A stretch of 64,000 nucleotides of DNA from a bacterium D16-50 (lineage in GTDB: Bacteria > Bacillota > Clostridia > Lachnospirales > Lachnospiraceae). Every line of letters begins with the position of its first letter. Positions within the stretch are counted from its first letter, which is position 1. The notes under the pieces are model-generated. The model was not told where the DNA came from. It did no database searches and worked only from the letters and a program-made list of their open reading frames with translations. Positions 16,230-25,946 of this stretch are shown piece by piece. The stretch covers positions 62,001 through 126,000 of the forward strand of contig RAZA01000005.1 in NCBI GenBank assembly GCA_003612485.1, in the 5' to 3' direction. Made by a program: the position numbers and the translations under genes.

Positions 16230-19200
16230 ATGACTAAGGCAGCAAGGCAAAAAAGCAGGAGACTGAAAAGAACTGTGCGCAAGACGCTGGGGACGCTGTT
16301 CCTGATCTCTGCGCTGGTGATAGCGGCTATACCCGTGGACGGACTGAGGGCTGCGGAGGGGGATATACAGCCTCGGGCAGGTTATGATCCGGCAAACAGC
16401 TCCATTGACCATGTCACCAATGCAAATGGCGCCATGGACATCCCCAAAATGGATCCGGATACGAAGATATATACTTCGGAAGACCGCCTGATCAGGTTTG
16501 CTTATCTTGAGGACAGTCAGGGCTACGGCGCCGTGATTGTGGGCTATGGCGGCGGCGAGCTGAAGGACGGCGAGCTGGACTTGTCAAAGCCGGTCAATGC
16601 CTATGGACAGTATAGGATCAATGACGGCAGCGGTTACAACAACTATGTTGCAGTGGGGCTGAAGGGGAATTTCCTCTTTTATAAGGAAAGGCGCCAGCAG
16701 ACCGTTACAGGCACTTCGGATGCGCCGGTGGATACGGCGGCAATAAAGGCCAGACCGGAGTTTATCAGCGAGGTTACGAGCGTCACAGATGCAAACGGCA
16801 TGGTGACATCGTTTACATGGATAGAGGAATTCGGAGAGTGCCAGCCGTGCTTTATGGAAAGCAAAGAGGAGAAATGGGGCAAGTTTGATGATCAAACTCT
16901 GTATTATGACGCGGCAGATCCTACGGGGGAAAATCCCAGCGACGGGCATACTCCAAACTTTCAAAGGGTAGGCGCGGACACAAATTATCTGCCCATCAAG
17001 AATGCTCCTATCACATACATCAGCCATCAGTATATCAGCACGGTTGACGGAAAATGGGTGTATACGGCCGGCAGCGAGGTGACCAGCAGCAACAAGGAAA
17101 AGGGTGTTTTTGCAACATATAACAATATAAAGAAGCTGACGGTAAGCGAAAAGCTGAAGGGAATCGGGGATTATGCATTTTATAATTCCGGTATTACTGA
17201 GATCAAGCTGGAAAACGGACTTCGATACATCGGAAAGGGTGCGTTTGAAAACTGCTTGTCTCTGACCACAGCCGACTTTAATGTGGACTGTAATCTTACG
17301 ATGCTTGGGGCGTGCGCATTTCGGAACTGTCAGGCTCTGACAAGCTTTGTGCTGCCCAGCGGTGTGACGCAGATCGGTGATTTTGCCTTTGAGGGCTGCC
17401 ATTCCATAACCAATGTGGATCTGTGCAGCGGGAGAAATGTCAGCGCTCTCAACGCATTGGGGCAAGGTGTTTTCAAGGACTGCCGCCTGCTTGAGACGCT
17501 GACCTTTCCCAATAACTGCAACGATACGGTCTATGTATCTTCGTTTCAGGGCTGCGAGAACCTGAAATGGATTTCTACCAGAAATAGGCAGATCACGTTT
17601 AAGGATGAGCCCGGATTCTTTTCCTTTGATGATTTCAAGAACATGGTGGCGGAAGAGTTCTATTTTGAGGGGCTGGGCAATTATACCACCGACAAGATTG
17701 ATTTTTCCGAGCTGTCGGACGCAGGCTGGGATTCTATGGTTCATAAGATGGCTTGGGAAGAGTGCTTTGCATTCCGGTATCTGCGTTTTGTCAGCACGGG
17801 CGTGGGTCAGGAGGGCACATACGAGAAGCAGGATCATTATGAGCTTACGGTAAGGGATGAAAGCGACCCTGCGGGGGCGGCCAAAAATACCTTTGTGGTC
17901 AACAGCAGCAATGAGCTGGAGAAGCACACACCTTCCAAGGGGGTCAAGACGCTGGACATTCCTAAGAAAATAGGGCCTTACAGCATTGCGCTGGTCAACG
18001 CGGGGGTTTTCCAGAACTGGTGCGGGCTGGAGAAGGTCACGATTCCGGAGACGGTGAAGACTGTGAGAAGCAATGCTTTCAGCGGCTGTCATAACCTGAA
18101 GCATGTCATATTTGAGTCGGGAGATATTGTTCTGGAGGCTGACGCCTTCCGGACGCAGGTGTTTACCGGAGGAGATCATGATCAGAATAACTACAGCTGT
18201 CAGGGTGTAGAGTCGGCTCCCGACGGATCACCGGCGAAGAAGCTGCACTTTACAGGCCCGATATCTTCCTCTTCCGCTCCTTTCAATTATGCCATGAGCG
18301 GCACAGGGCGGTATAACGACCCTTCTCAGATGGAGAGTTACATCGTATATTTCAGCGGCGAGCCTAATAACCTTCAGGTAGAGTTCGACCCGCAGGCGGT
18401 GAACCCCAACACGGGCGCAAAGGGTATGAGCGTATTGACGGATTTCCCTTCCTTGGCGGATCTGGCAAGTGGCAAGTACAACAGCAGCGACTATGCATAT
18501 CTTTCTGATGACTATTCAAATGTAGCGGCGGCGGCGGTCAATGCGTATGCAGGCGGCGGAAGTCTGACGGAAGTCCAGAGGGAGATGATAGATTCCGCGC
18601 TGAAGGTGAAGATTCCCGAGGGCGTGCAGGCCATCAAGGAGGGGCTGTTCTTTACCAAGGGAAAGGAGAATGCAGGAGCGGCAGGCAGCGCGTCCTGCGA
18701 TATGTCGGTGACTGCGGAGAGCATTCTGGAGGTGAAGACCGGAAAAGAACTCACCGGAGGCAGTGTCAGCTCAGGGAATTCCGCCGACGGAGTGGATCCG
18801 GAGAGGGTGACAGGAATTCAGGAAGGCACGGGAACCTTCGCAAACTGTGAATATCTGACCAGCGTTGTTTTGAACAATGCAGAGAACAATCCGTTGACAA
18901 TAGGGGATCACGCCTTCTGGGGCTGCAAGAAGCTGACGGAGGCCTCCATGGCAAATGTGGATGAGCTGGGCGTGCGGCCTTTTGCAGGCTGTGAAGAGCT
19001 GAACAATGTGAACTTCCAGAACAGTTCCAAGTTCGTCTGCGACAATTCCATTATTTTCGGACTGGATGCCGGCGGCAACAAGAGCAAGGTCATAGAGTGT
19101 CTGGAAGGCAGGTCCTCCAAGTATATCAACCCTGAAGAGCTGACAGGCGTCAGCGAGCTGGCCAAGGAGGCGTTCATGGGCTGCGATAACTTAAGGAGCG

Positions 19201-21104
19201 TGGACCTGACAGGGACTACTCTGACGGAGGTGCCGGATCGGGCTTTTGCGGATACCACGGGAATGCAGGATATCCTTCTTCCGGACACATGCCGGGGCTA
19301 TGGAAAATTCGTCTTTGACGGCACGGGAGCTACCCGTATATCCATGCCCTACGAGGGAAGTCTGATTATGTCGGACGATTCCTTCAAAGGACTGGATCCT
19401 GATCAGACCGCTATCGGATGTGAAGAGGGCAGCTTTATATATGAATGGGCTACCAAGAACGGTTTTGAGGTTGTGCCGCCAAACATCGGGGAGAGAACCT
19501 ATAAGGTGACTTTCCGCGATTATGAGAACGGAATGCTTGTGACCGTGCAGGAGGAGCAGGTCACGGGCGGAAAATATGTGACGCCTCCTCAGCCCAAGGG
19601 CAGACCGGGGCAGGTGTTCGTGGGATGGCAGGCGGAACCCGACAACAAGATCTATACCGGACCCTTTGAAGTGGGCAATGACGTGATTTGTACTGCCATG
19701 TATGATGTGGCGCCTCCGGATCACAACAAGCTGACGGTAACGTTCAGGGACGAGGACAACAACTTCCTCAGGGATGTGTATGTTTTGTCCGGGGGGGATG
19801 TGCCCAGTACCGACATTCCCACTGCGCCTGCCAAGGAGGGCTATACTTTCATAGGGTGGGATCGTCCTCTCACCAATGTAACGGAGTCTTTTACCACATA
19901 TCCCCAGTATCGGGCAGTAGCAGGAGATGAATGTGTAGTACGTTATTTTGTGGACGGAAACTTGTACTTTTCTACGGTGGTAAAGACAGGGCAGGATGCG
20001 CCCAATATCACGGTGGCGGGTAAGCCAAATATCACATGGGTTCCTTCACTTTCGAAGGTTACCAAGGATACGGACTTCACGGCGGTTTATGAGGATGCCA
20101 GTCCCAGTCCCAGCCCCAGTCCGTCCACCAGTCCAAGCGCAAGTCCTACACCGGATCCCAATAACACGGGAAGCGGCAACACAGGAAGCAGCAACACTGC
20201 AACGACGCTCCATACCCTGACGGTGCAGGGCGGAACCGGTTCGGGAAGCTATGTGGCCGGAACGCAGATTATTGTGAATGCAAACAATCCGCCAAGGGGA
20301 CAGATTTTCAGCAGCTGGACCGTAAGCCCTTCCAACACTGTGACCACCGACAAGACGGTATCTTCCATGGTGGTCACCATGCCCAACAATGATGTGGCGA
20401 TTATTGCCAACTTTAAGGCCGGAAGCAGCAGCGGCAGCAATAGCAACGGATCAGGGGGCACTACGGGAAGCAGCAATACGGGTAACCGCCCTGGAGGGAG
20501 CGCAGGGAATCAGGGAGGCACAACGGTAGTGATTGACAAGAACGGCCTTTCCAACACCGGCGTGGTTTCGGCCACCGTCAATGGCTCCTCCGATAATTTC
20601 ATGATCAAGATCACCGAGAACAGCGCGGCATCGGAGGCAGTGCTGAAGGCCTTGATGGCGGAGTATGGCTCCCTTGACAATATAAAATACTTCCCTATGG
20701 ACATTTCCTTGTACAATGCTGCAGGGACCACCAAGATCACGGATACCACGGGGCTGAAGATAACCATAACTCTGCCGCTGCCGGATTCTCTCATAGAGTA
20801 TGCGGGCAACAATAAGGTGGCGGGAGTTGTAAACGATAAGCTGGATAAGCTGTCGCCTAAGTTTACTACCATCAATAATGTGTCATGTGTGACATTCACG
20901 GCGGAGCATTTCTCACCTTATGTAATCTATGTGGATCTGGGGAATCTGGCTTCCGATCCGGGCACTGACAACACGCCTCAGACAGGAGACGGCATTCATC
21001 CCAAGTGGTTCTTGTCCGTCGGTCTGGCCTGCTTGTCCTTCATTATGTTTATGCAGAAGGATTCCCGCAGCCGGAAGAAGCAGAAGGTTAAGGTAAGGGC
21101 ATAG
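16230..21104 (+). CDS. Giant BspA-like leucine-rich-repeat wall-anchored surface protein
   Basis: 1624 residues. N-terminal signal peptide (Arg/Lys-rich, then LFLISALVIAAIPVDGLRAA). Repeated LRR_5/BspA-type units (for example GIGDYAFYNSGITEIKL and QIGDFAFEGCHSITNVDL) occur in blocks at about 295-465, 575-635 and 865-1050. Two InlB-B/Flg_new-like beta repeats follow (VTFRDYENGMLV at about 1090, VTFRDEDNNFLR at about 1168, each ending in GW..), then a Ser-Pro/Gly-Asn linker from about 1290. The C-terminus is a sorting signal: NTPQTGD at about 1580, a hydrophobic helix and a basic tail. An ATG at 16224 overlaps the sortase stop, but AGGAG (16217-16221) is 8 nt from the ATG at 16230, which I take as the start. 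Probably an adhesin displayed by the adjacent sortase; the ligand is unknown. Confidence 0.92.
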   Translation: MTKAARQKSRRLKRTVRKTLGTLFLISALVIAAIPVDGLRAAEGDIQPRAGYDPANSSIDHVTNANGAMDIPKMDPDTKIYTSEDRLIRFAYLEDSQGYGAVIVGYGGGELKDGELDLSKPVNAYGQYRINDGSGYNNYVAVGLKGNFLFYKERRQQTVTGTSDAPVDTAAIKARPEFISEVTSVTDANGMVTSFTWIEEFGECQPCFMESKEEKWGKFDDQTLYYDAADPTGENPSDGHTPNFQRVGADTNYLPIKNAPITYISHQYISTVDGKWVYTAGSEVTSSNKEKGVFATYNNIKKLTVSEKLKGIGDYAFYNSGITEIKLENGLRYIGKGAFENCLSLTTADFNVDCNLTMLGACAFRNCQALTSFVLPSGVTQIGDFAFEGCHSITNVDLCSGRNVSALNALGQGVFKDCRLLETLTFPNNCNDTVYVSSFQGCENLKWISTRNRQITFKDEPGFFSFDDFKNMVAEEFYFEGLGNYTTDKIDFSELSDAGWDSMVHKMAWEECFAFRYLRFVSTGVGQEGTYEKQDHYELTVRDESDPAGAAKNTFVVNSSNELEKHTPSKGVKTLDIPKKIGPYSIALVNAGVFQNWCGLEKVTIPETVKTVRSNAFSGCHNLKHVIFESGDIVLEADAFRTQVFTGGDHDQNNYSCQGVESAPDGSPAKKLHFTGPISSSSAPFNYAMSGTGRYNDPSQMESYIVYFSGEPNNLQVEFDPQAVNPNTGAKGMSVLTDFPSLADLASGKYNSSDYAYLSDDYSNVAAAAVNAYAGGGSLTEVQREMIDSALKVKIPEGVQAIKEGLFFTKGKENAGAAGSASCDMSVTAESILEVKTGKELTGGSVSSGNSADGVDPERVTGIQEGTGTFANCEYLTSVVLNNAENNPLTIGDHAFWGCKKLTEASMANVDELGVRPFAGCEELNNVNFQNSSKFVCDNSIIFGLDAGGNKSKVIECLEGRSSKYINPEELTGVSELAKEAFMGCDNLRSVDLTGTTLTEVPDRAFADTTGMQDILLPDTCRGYGKFVFDGTGATRISMPYEGSLIMSDDSFKGLDPDQTAIGCEEGSFIYEWATKNGFEVVPPNIGERTYKVTFRDYENGMLVTVQEEQVTGGKYVTPPQPKGRPGQVFVGWQAEPDNKIYTGPFEVGNDVICTAMYDVAPPDHNKLTVTFRDEDNNFLRDVYVLSGGDVPSTDIPTAPAKEGYTFIGWDRPLTNVTESFTTYPQYRAVAGDECVVRYFVDGNLYFSTVVKTGQDAPNITVAGKPNITWVPSLSKVTKDTDFTAVYEDASPSPSPSPSTSPSASPTPDPNNTGSGNTGSSNTATTLHTLTVQGGTGSGSYVAGTQIIVNANNPPRGQIFSSWTVSPSNTVTTDKTVSSMVVTMPNNDVAIIANFKAGSSSGSNSNGSGGTTGSSNTGNRPGGSAGNQGGTTVVIDKNGLSNTGVVSATVNGSSDNFMIKITENSAASEAVLKALMAEYGSLDNIKYFPMDISLYNAAGTTKITDTTGLKITITLPLPDSLIEYAGNNKVAGVVNDKLDKLSPKFTTINNVSCVTFTAEHFSPYVIYVDLGNLASDPGTDNTPQTGDGIHPKWFLSVGLACLSFIMFMQKDSRSRKKQKVKVRA

Positions 21105-21112
21105 GAGTTCAT

Positions 21113-23245
21113 ATGAAACGGAAAAAGCTTAAGTTAGGCGTCCTGATGCTGGTGACGGCGCTTATAATCATGCAGCTTCCGGTATCGGAGGCGGATGCGG
21201 CAGCATCTGCTTCCGATTTTAAGATAGAGGGAAGCACTCTGGTAAAATACCGGGGAAAAGAGAAGAATGTGTCCGTGCCCAAGACAGTGACATCCATCGG
21301 GCGGGGAGCGTTCGAGGATAATATGAATGTGGAGCTGGTGGTACTTCCCAATTCCGTCACCGACATCGGGCCTTATGCATTTTGGGGCTGCGACAATCTG
21401 GACACGGTGGTGCTGGGGAAGGATATCAGCGCCGTGGGAGACTATGCCTTTGCGGGCTGTAAGGGGCTGGAACAGATGACGATACCCTCCAGCGTCTCCA
21501 CCATCGGCGTGCAGGCCTTTGCGGACTGCGTGAATCTGAAGGATATCAGCATTCCTGCACAGACGACGGTGATTCATGAAACCGCCTTTGACGGCTGCGT
21601 GCGGCTGACCATCCACTGCGACAAGGGAAGCGCTGCGGACGAATATGCCCAGAGCTTTTATGAGCGCCAGAAGGAGATGCCGGAGTATGAGGATGTGCCG
21701 GATTACGATCCCTCGAATCCGGTGGCGCCTGAGGAGCCGGGGACGCAGACCCCGGAGCCGTCTCCGTCGCCTGCCCCCACGGAGGCGCCTCCTGAGACGG
21801 GCAGCGTGCTTGGGTCAACCCATATCGTGGGCAATCGGGCGGTGGTATTTGCTGACAATAGTCAGCTTCAGGTACACACGGGAACTTCGGAAAAGAATCC
21901 TGCGTCCCTATCGGGGGAGGATGTCTTTGGGCCTGCTCAGGGGGGAAGCCTGCCTAAGTTCGCCATTGTTGACGGCAGTATCGTAGCGGATCAGGCATAT
22001 TACCGCAGCGGTAAGCTTGGCAGCGTGACGCTGCCGGAGGGAATTGTAGAGATAGGGCAGTTTGCTTTTGCAAGAAGCTCTTTGACGGATATCCTTATAC
22101 CGCCCGGAACGGAGCATATAGGCTACGGAGCCTTCTACCATTGTGACTATTTGGAGCAGGTGACGATTCCGGATACAGTGATGTGCGTGGAACCCAAGGC
22201 CTTTGCCCACAGCCTATGGGTGGAGAATTTTCTTCGGGATTCCGAAGGAGAGAGCGACTTTCTGATAGAGGGAGGCGTGCTGGCGGCCTATAGGGGAAAC
22301 GCTGCTGAGGTGACCGTGCCGAAGGGAGTGCGAGTGATTGCCGGGGAGGCTTTTCAGAACCATAAGGAGATAGAGAGCCTGACGCTGCCTGACGATATTG
22401 TAGTAGTGGGAGAGGGCGCTTTCGAGGGCTGCAGCGGTCTGTCCCAAATTACATTGGGGAAAAATATTAAGGAGATCAAGGACAGGGCGTTCAAGGGGAC
22501 TGCTCTGACGGAAGTTTCCCTGCCTTCTTCGGTAGAGAAGCTGGGCCTGCAGGCATTTGGCAGCGCTTTGATCACATATGAGGGGGGAGAGGCAGAATAT
22601 ACCTATGAGACTTCGGCCTCCAGACTGTCCAATGAGGAGTACCGCGTCTATTCCAGAACGGATGCACAGGAGTCAGGAGTGGAGGTGTCCGGCGCGGAAG
22701 GGGCCTACGCCTCTCTTGAGGGGGCAAATAGGGGCTATATTCTGACTGTGGCGGAGGCGGGGAACAAGGAAGCCATGGACGCTGCTTTCAGACGATCTTT
22801 CCGGATAGAAGCTCCGGCAGATATGACGCTGTATGACCTGACGCTGACGGACGACAGCGGGATACCTTTGACGAAGCTGGGGAGTCAGACTCTTACGGTG
22901 GTTCTTCCCGTACCGGATGCCTTGAAGGGTCAGGGAATAAAGCTTTTCACCCTTGACCGAAATGGCCAGCTGGAGGCTCTGCCCGTAGAGCGTGTCAGCG
23001 TGGAAGGAACCGAGTCCATACGCTTCAGCATAGGCTATGTTTCCTCCATCGGGATACTCGGAATGGGAGCGGCAGCGGAAGACGGCGAGCTTTTGGAGAT
23101 CGGGGTGGAACTGGACAGCCTGAGCGCGGCGCCCCAAGAGGAGGATTTTTCCCAAGGAAGCTTGGGCCTGCTGATTGGCGTTCTGCTTGCGGGTACAGGG
23201 CTGACGCTTATATGTATGGACATTTTAAGGCGCCGCCGTTCATGA
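21113..23245 (+). CDS. LRR (BspA-like) surface protein with C-terminal membrane anchor
   Basis: 710 residues with a signal peptide (KRKKLKLGVLMLVTALIIM). Two LRR_5 blocks (about 35-175 and 290-490), each with repeats like IGPYAFWGCDNLDTVVL, are separated by a Pro/Glu/Ser-rich linker (about 205-230). A non-repeat domain (about 500-680) follows, then one membrane helix (LGLLIGVLLAGTGLTLICMDIL) and an RRRR tail. Unlike its upstream neighbour it has no T-G sorting motif, so it is likely retained in the membrane. It starts 8 nt after that gene, with ATAGGAG as ribosome site, and belongs to the sortase operon. Confidence 0.9.
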   Translation: MKRKKLKLGVLMLVTALIIMQLPVSEADAAASASDFKIEGSTLVKYRGKEKNVSVPKTVTSIGRGAFEDNMNVELVVLPNSVTDIGPYAFWGCDNLDTVVLGKDISAVGDYAFAGCKGLEQMTIPSSVSTIGVQAFADCVNLKDISIPAQTTVIHETAFDGCVRLTIHCDKGSAADEYAQSFYERQKEMPEYEDVPDYDPSNPVAPEEPGTQTPEPSPSPAPTEAPPETGSVLGSTHIVGNRAVVFADNSQLQVHTGTSEKNPASLSGEDVFGPAQGGSLPKFAIVDGSIVADQAYYRSGKLGSVTLPEGIVEIGQFAFARSSLTDILIPPGTEHIGYGAFYHCDYLEQVTIPDTVMCVEPKAFAHSLWVENFLRDSEGESDFLIEGGVLAAYRGNAAEVTVPKGVRVIAGEAFQNHKEIESLTLPDDIVVVGEGAFEGCSGLSQITLGKNIKEIKDRAFKGTALTEVSLPSSVEKLGLQAFGSALITYEGGEAEYTYETSASRLSNEEYRVYSRTDAQESGVEVSGAEGAYASLEGANRGYILTVAEAGNKEAMDAAFRRSFRIEAPADMTLYDLTLTDDSGIPLTKLGSQTLTVVLPVPDALKGQGIKLFTLDRNGQLEALPVERVSVEGTESIRFSIGYVSSIGILGMGAAAEDGELLEIGVELDSLSAAPQEEDFSQGSLGLLIGVLLAGTGLTLICMDILRRRRS

Positions 23246-23250
23246 ACATC

Positions 23251-23298
23251 AAAAGCCTTCCGGCATACAATGGATTAAATGTATGCCGGGGCTTTTTT
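23251..23298 (+). terminator. Terminator-like hairpin at the 5' end of the protease gene
   Basis: AAAAGCC and CCGGCATACA pair with TGTATGCCGG and GGCTTTT, followed by a T run. It lies 5 nt after the second LRR gene's stop and just before the likely start of the subtilisin-like gene. It may end the sortase-LRR operon or attenuate the protease gene. Confidence 0.8.
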
Positions 23299-23301
23299 AT
23301 T

Positions 23302-24204
23302 ATGCAGAGAGTGAGAAAAATGGTGGCGGGAGATATCCGGAGGGATCTGGACGGCAGAGGGGTCACGGTGGCGGTTCTGGACACGGGGCTTGGCTGGCAT
23401 CCTGACCTATTGGGGAGGCCGGTCTGCTTCCGGGATTTCGTGGGACATAGGAATCTGATGTATGACGACAATGGACACGGCACTCATGTATGCGGGATTC
23501 TATGCGGAAGCGGCGAGCTTTCCGGTGGCAGATATAGAGGGATGGCACCCGGCGTCAGGCTGGTGGTGGGGAAGGTTTTAGACGAGAGAGGAGACGGAAG
23601 GACGGATGCCATGCTTGAGGGCATGGACTGGGTGCTTAAGATCAGGGAAAAATATGGGATAAGGATTCTGAATATTTCCGTGGGGATCGGCAGTATGCGG
23701 GAGGCGTACAGGGAGAAGATTCTGCGGGACAAGGTGGATGAAATATGGGAAAAGGGCATTCTGGTGGTCTGCGCCGCAGGAAACAAAGGTCCCGGTGACG
23801 GAAGCATCTCCGCAGTGGGCGGCGGAAGGGCGGTGACGGTAGGCTGCCATGACGGGAGTTACGGTCTGGACAATCCGGGAAGGTGCGAGACATATTCCGG
23901 GAGAGGGGAGCCGGGAGGCTTTGTGCGCAAGCCGGATCTTGTGGCTCCGGGGACTGATATCATCTCCTGCAACGTCAATTGCTTCAAGATCGGAGGCATG
24001 GTAAGGAACGCCTATGTAGCCAAGAGCGGCACGTCCATGGCAACGCCCATTGTGTCCGGCGCGGCGGCGCTGGTGTTTCAGAAGTACGGTGACATGAGCA
24101 ATGAGGAATGCCGTCAGGGACTGCAGTTCACCGCAACGGATCTGGGGCTTGCCTGGAACCGTCAGGGGTGGGGGATGCTGAATGTGGGAAGACTGCTGGG
24201 ATGA
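23302..24204 (+). CDS. Subtilisin-like serine protease (S8), no signal peptide
   Basis: About 300 residues with a complete S8 catalytic set: Asp in VAVLDTGLGWHPD (about 25), His in DNGHGTHVCGI (about 59), oxyanion Asn in VCAAGNKGP (about 159) and Ser in KSGTSMATPIVSGAA (about 246). No signal peptide or propeptide is visible, so it resembles intracellular subtilisins. The start is uncertain. The frame is open upstream through the terminator-like hairpin to an ATG at 23242, the ATG at 23302 has no clear ribosome site, and an ATG at 23320 is another option. The location next to the LRR surface genes may be incidental. Confidence 0.85.
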   Translation: MQRVRKMVAGDIRRDLDGRGVTVAVLDTGLGWHPDLLGRPVCFRDFVGHRNLMYDDNGHGTHVCGILCGSGELSGGRYRGMAPGVRLVVGKVLDERGDGRTDAMLEGMDWVLKIREKYGIRILNISVGIGSMREAYREKILRDKVDEIWEKGILVVCAAGNKGPGDGSISAVGGGRAVTVGCHDGSYGLDNPGRCETYSGRGEPGGFVRKPDLVAPGTDIISCNVNCFKIGGMVRNAYVAKSGTSMATPIVSGAAALVFQKYGDMSNEECRQGLQFTATDLGLAWNRQGWGMLNVGRLLG

Positions 24205-24283
24205 GAATAGGGACATTTTCTGTAAAACAACGGCTGATGTGAAACGGTTCTAAAATGTGCTTCTCAAATATTGTAAAAAAACA

Positions 24284-24312
24284 TTGACATGGCCCGTACT
24301 ATTGTATACAAT
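24284..24312 (+). promoter_or_regulatory. Consensus promoter of the citrate synthase gene
   Basis: TTGACA (24284-24289), a 17-nt spacer and TACAAT (24307-24312), about 90 nt before the start codon. Confidence 0.85.
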
Positions 24313-24326
24313 TATACGGGTCATGT
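24287..24326. promoter_or_regulatory. 40-bp near-perfect palindrome over the promoter (candidate operator)
   Basis: The two 20-bp arms match at 17 of 20 positions around a centre between 24306 and 24307. The core ATTGTATACAAT (24301-24312) is a perfect 12-bp palindrome that contains the -10 box. Outer arms include CCCGTA (24293-24298) and TACGGG (24315-24320), then ACATG and CATGT. Most of it lies upstream of the predicted transcription start, so it is more likely a DNA operator than an RNA hairpin. The GntR/FCD regulator two genes along is the obvious candidate, since that class binds short A/T-rich palindromes of this kind. Confidence 0.75.
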
Positions 24327-24401
24327 TACATAGGAAACAGAGGCGTAGGTTTTTCAAAGTACGGAGACATAGGTCCGCGTGGGCGGGCGGGGAGGTGCAG
24401 T

Positions 24402-25820
24402 ATGAGAGACAATACGATGTTTCAGAATCGTCCGGTCACCATGAACCAAAACAACAACCTGCTGCAGATAGAAGAGCATATGTACATTTTGGACGATGTG
24501 GAGAAGCCCAACGTATTTCGGAACATGTTCCCTTATTCCGAGATTCCAAAGATTCCCTTCAACGACAGAATCGTGCCCCACAATATGCCCAGAGAGATCT
24601 GGATCACGGACACCACCTTTCGGGACGGCCAGCAGTCCCGGGCGCCGTACACCACGGAGCAGATCGTGACGATCTACGACTATTTACATAAGTTAGGCGG
24701 CCCGAAGGGGATGATCCGCGCCAGCGAGTTCTTTTTGTACAGCAAAAAGGATCAGGACGCGGTGTATAAATGCATGGAGAGAGGATATGAATTTCCGGAG
24801 GTCACCAGCTGGATCAGAGCCAGCAAGGAGGACTTCAAGCTGGTGAAGGCCATCGGCATGAAGGAGACGGGGATTCTGGTGAGCTGCTCGGATTATCATA
24901 TCTTTCTGAAGCTGAAGATGACGAGACGGCAGGCCATGGAGCATTATCTGAGCGTGATCAGAGAGTGCCTTGAGGAGGGAATCAGCCCCAGATGCCATCT
25001 GGAAGACATTACAAGGGCGGACATCTATGGCTATGTGGTGCCCTTCTGTCTTGAGCTGACCAAGCTGATGGAGGAGTATGGAATCCCTATCAAGGTCAGA
25101 GCCTGCGACACAATGGGCTATGGTGTGAACTATCCCGGTGCGGTAATTCCAAGAAGTGTTCAGGGCATCATCTATGCCCTTCATACCCATGCGGGCATGC
25201 CTCACGAGCTGATCGAGTGGCATGGGCACAATGATTTTTACAAGGCTGTGTCCAACTCCACCACTGCATGGCTTTATGGCTGTTCGGGCATCAACACATC
25301 CTTGTTCGGAATCGGGGAGAGGACGGGGAACACGCCTCTGGAGGCCATGGTGTTTGAGTATGCCCAATTAAAGGGCGACCTCAACGGCATGGACACCACA
25401 GTGATCACGGAGCTGGCAGAGTATTACGAGAAGGAGATAGGATATCAGATTCCGCCCAGAACTCCTTTTGTGGGAAAGAATTTCAATGTGACCAGAGCGG
25501 GCATCCATGCGGACGGCCTGCTTAAGAACGAGGAGATATACAATATCTTTGACACGGAGAAATTCTTGAAGCGGCCGGTGGTCTGTGCCGTGTCAAACAC
25601 ATCGGGGCTGGCGGGCATCGCCCATTGGATCAATGCTTATTACGGCTTGAAGGAGGAGCATCAAGTCAGAAAAGACTCTGAATTGGTTCAGGAGATCAGG
25701 AAATGGGTGGATGGGGAGTATGCAAACGGCAGAGTGACGGTGATGACCGATGAGGAGATCGTTGCATGCGTGGAGCGTATTTGCAGAGAGAGAAACCTGC
25801 AGACGCTGCAGAGGCCCTGA
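24402..25820 (+). CDS. Re-citrate synthase-like enzyme (2-isopropylmalate synthase family)
   Basis: 472-residue HMGL/DRE-TIM-type enzyme that condenses acetyl-CoA with a 2-oxoacid. The DTTFRDGQQS motif (about 68-77) gives the catalytic Arg and metal Asp, EWHGHNDFYKA (about 270-280) gives the HxH metal ligands, and GIGERTGNTPLE follows. It lacks the C-terminal allosteric domain of leucine-pathway LeuA, and it sits with an FCD regulator and isocitrate dehydrogenase. This matches the Re-citrate synthase group first described in Clostridium kluyveri, so citrate formation from oxaloacetate for glutamate synthesis is more likely than leucine or homocitrate synthesis. A GGGGAGG site lies 6 nt before the ATG. 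No aconitase gene is present in the window. Confidence 0.82.
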   Translation: MRDNTMFQNRPVTMNQNNNLLQIEEHMYILDDVEKPNVFRNMFPYSEIPKIPFNDRIVPHNMPREIWITDTTFRDGQQSRAPYTTEQIVTIYDYLHKLGGPKGMIRASEFFLYSKKDQDAVYKCMERGYEFPEVTSWIRASKEDFKLVKAIGMKETGILVSCSDYHIFLKLKMTRRQAMEHYLSVIRECLEEGISPRCHLEDITRADIYGYVVPFCLELTKLMEEYGIPIKVRACDTMGYGVNYPGAVIPRSVQGIIYALHTHAGMPHELIEWHGHNDFYKAVSNSTTAWLYGCSGINTSLFGIGERTGNTPLEAMVFEYAQLKGDLNGMDTTVITELAEYYEKEIGYQIPPRTPFVGKNFNVTRAGIHADGLLKNEEIYNIFDTEKFLKRPVVCAVSNTSGLAGIAHWINAYYGLKEEHQVRKDSELVQEIRKWVDGEYANGRVTVMTDEEIVACVERICRERNLQTLQRP

Positions 25821-25946
25821 GGCGGCTTGCGGCGCAGGCCGCAGAGCAGACCAAAAGGGCGAGATTTGGAAGGGAAAAGCCGGAAAAGAGATTTTAGGAA
25901 AGAAACGGTTATGCCGTAAAACGGCATGGGAGTGAAATGATAGGAA

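Noticed and set aside
24257..24691. 144-codon ORF overlapping the citrate synthase start
   Set aside because: It is out of frame with the clear DRE-TIM enzyme and begins inside promoter DNA.
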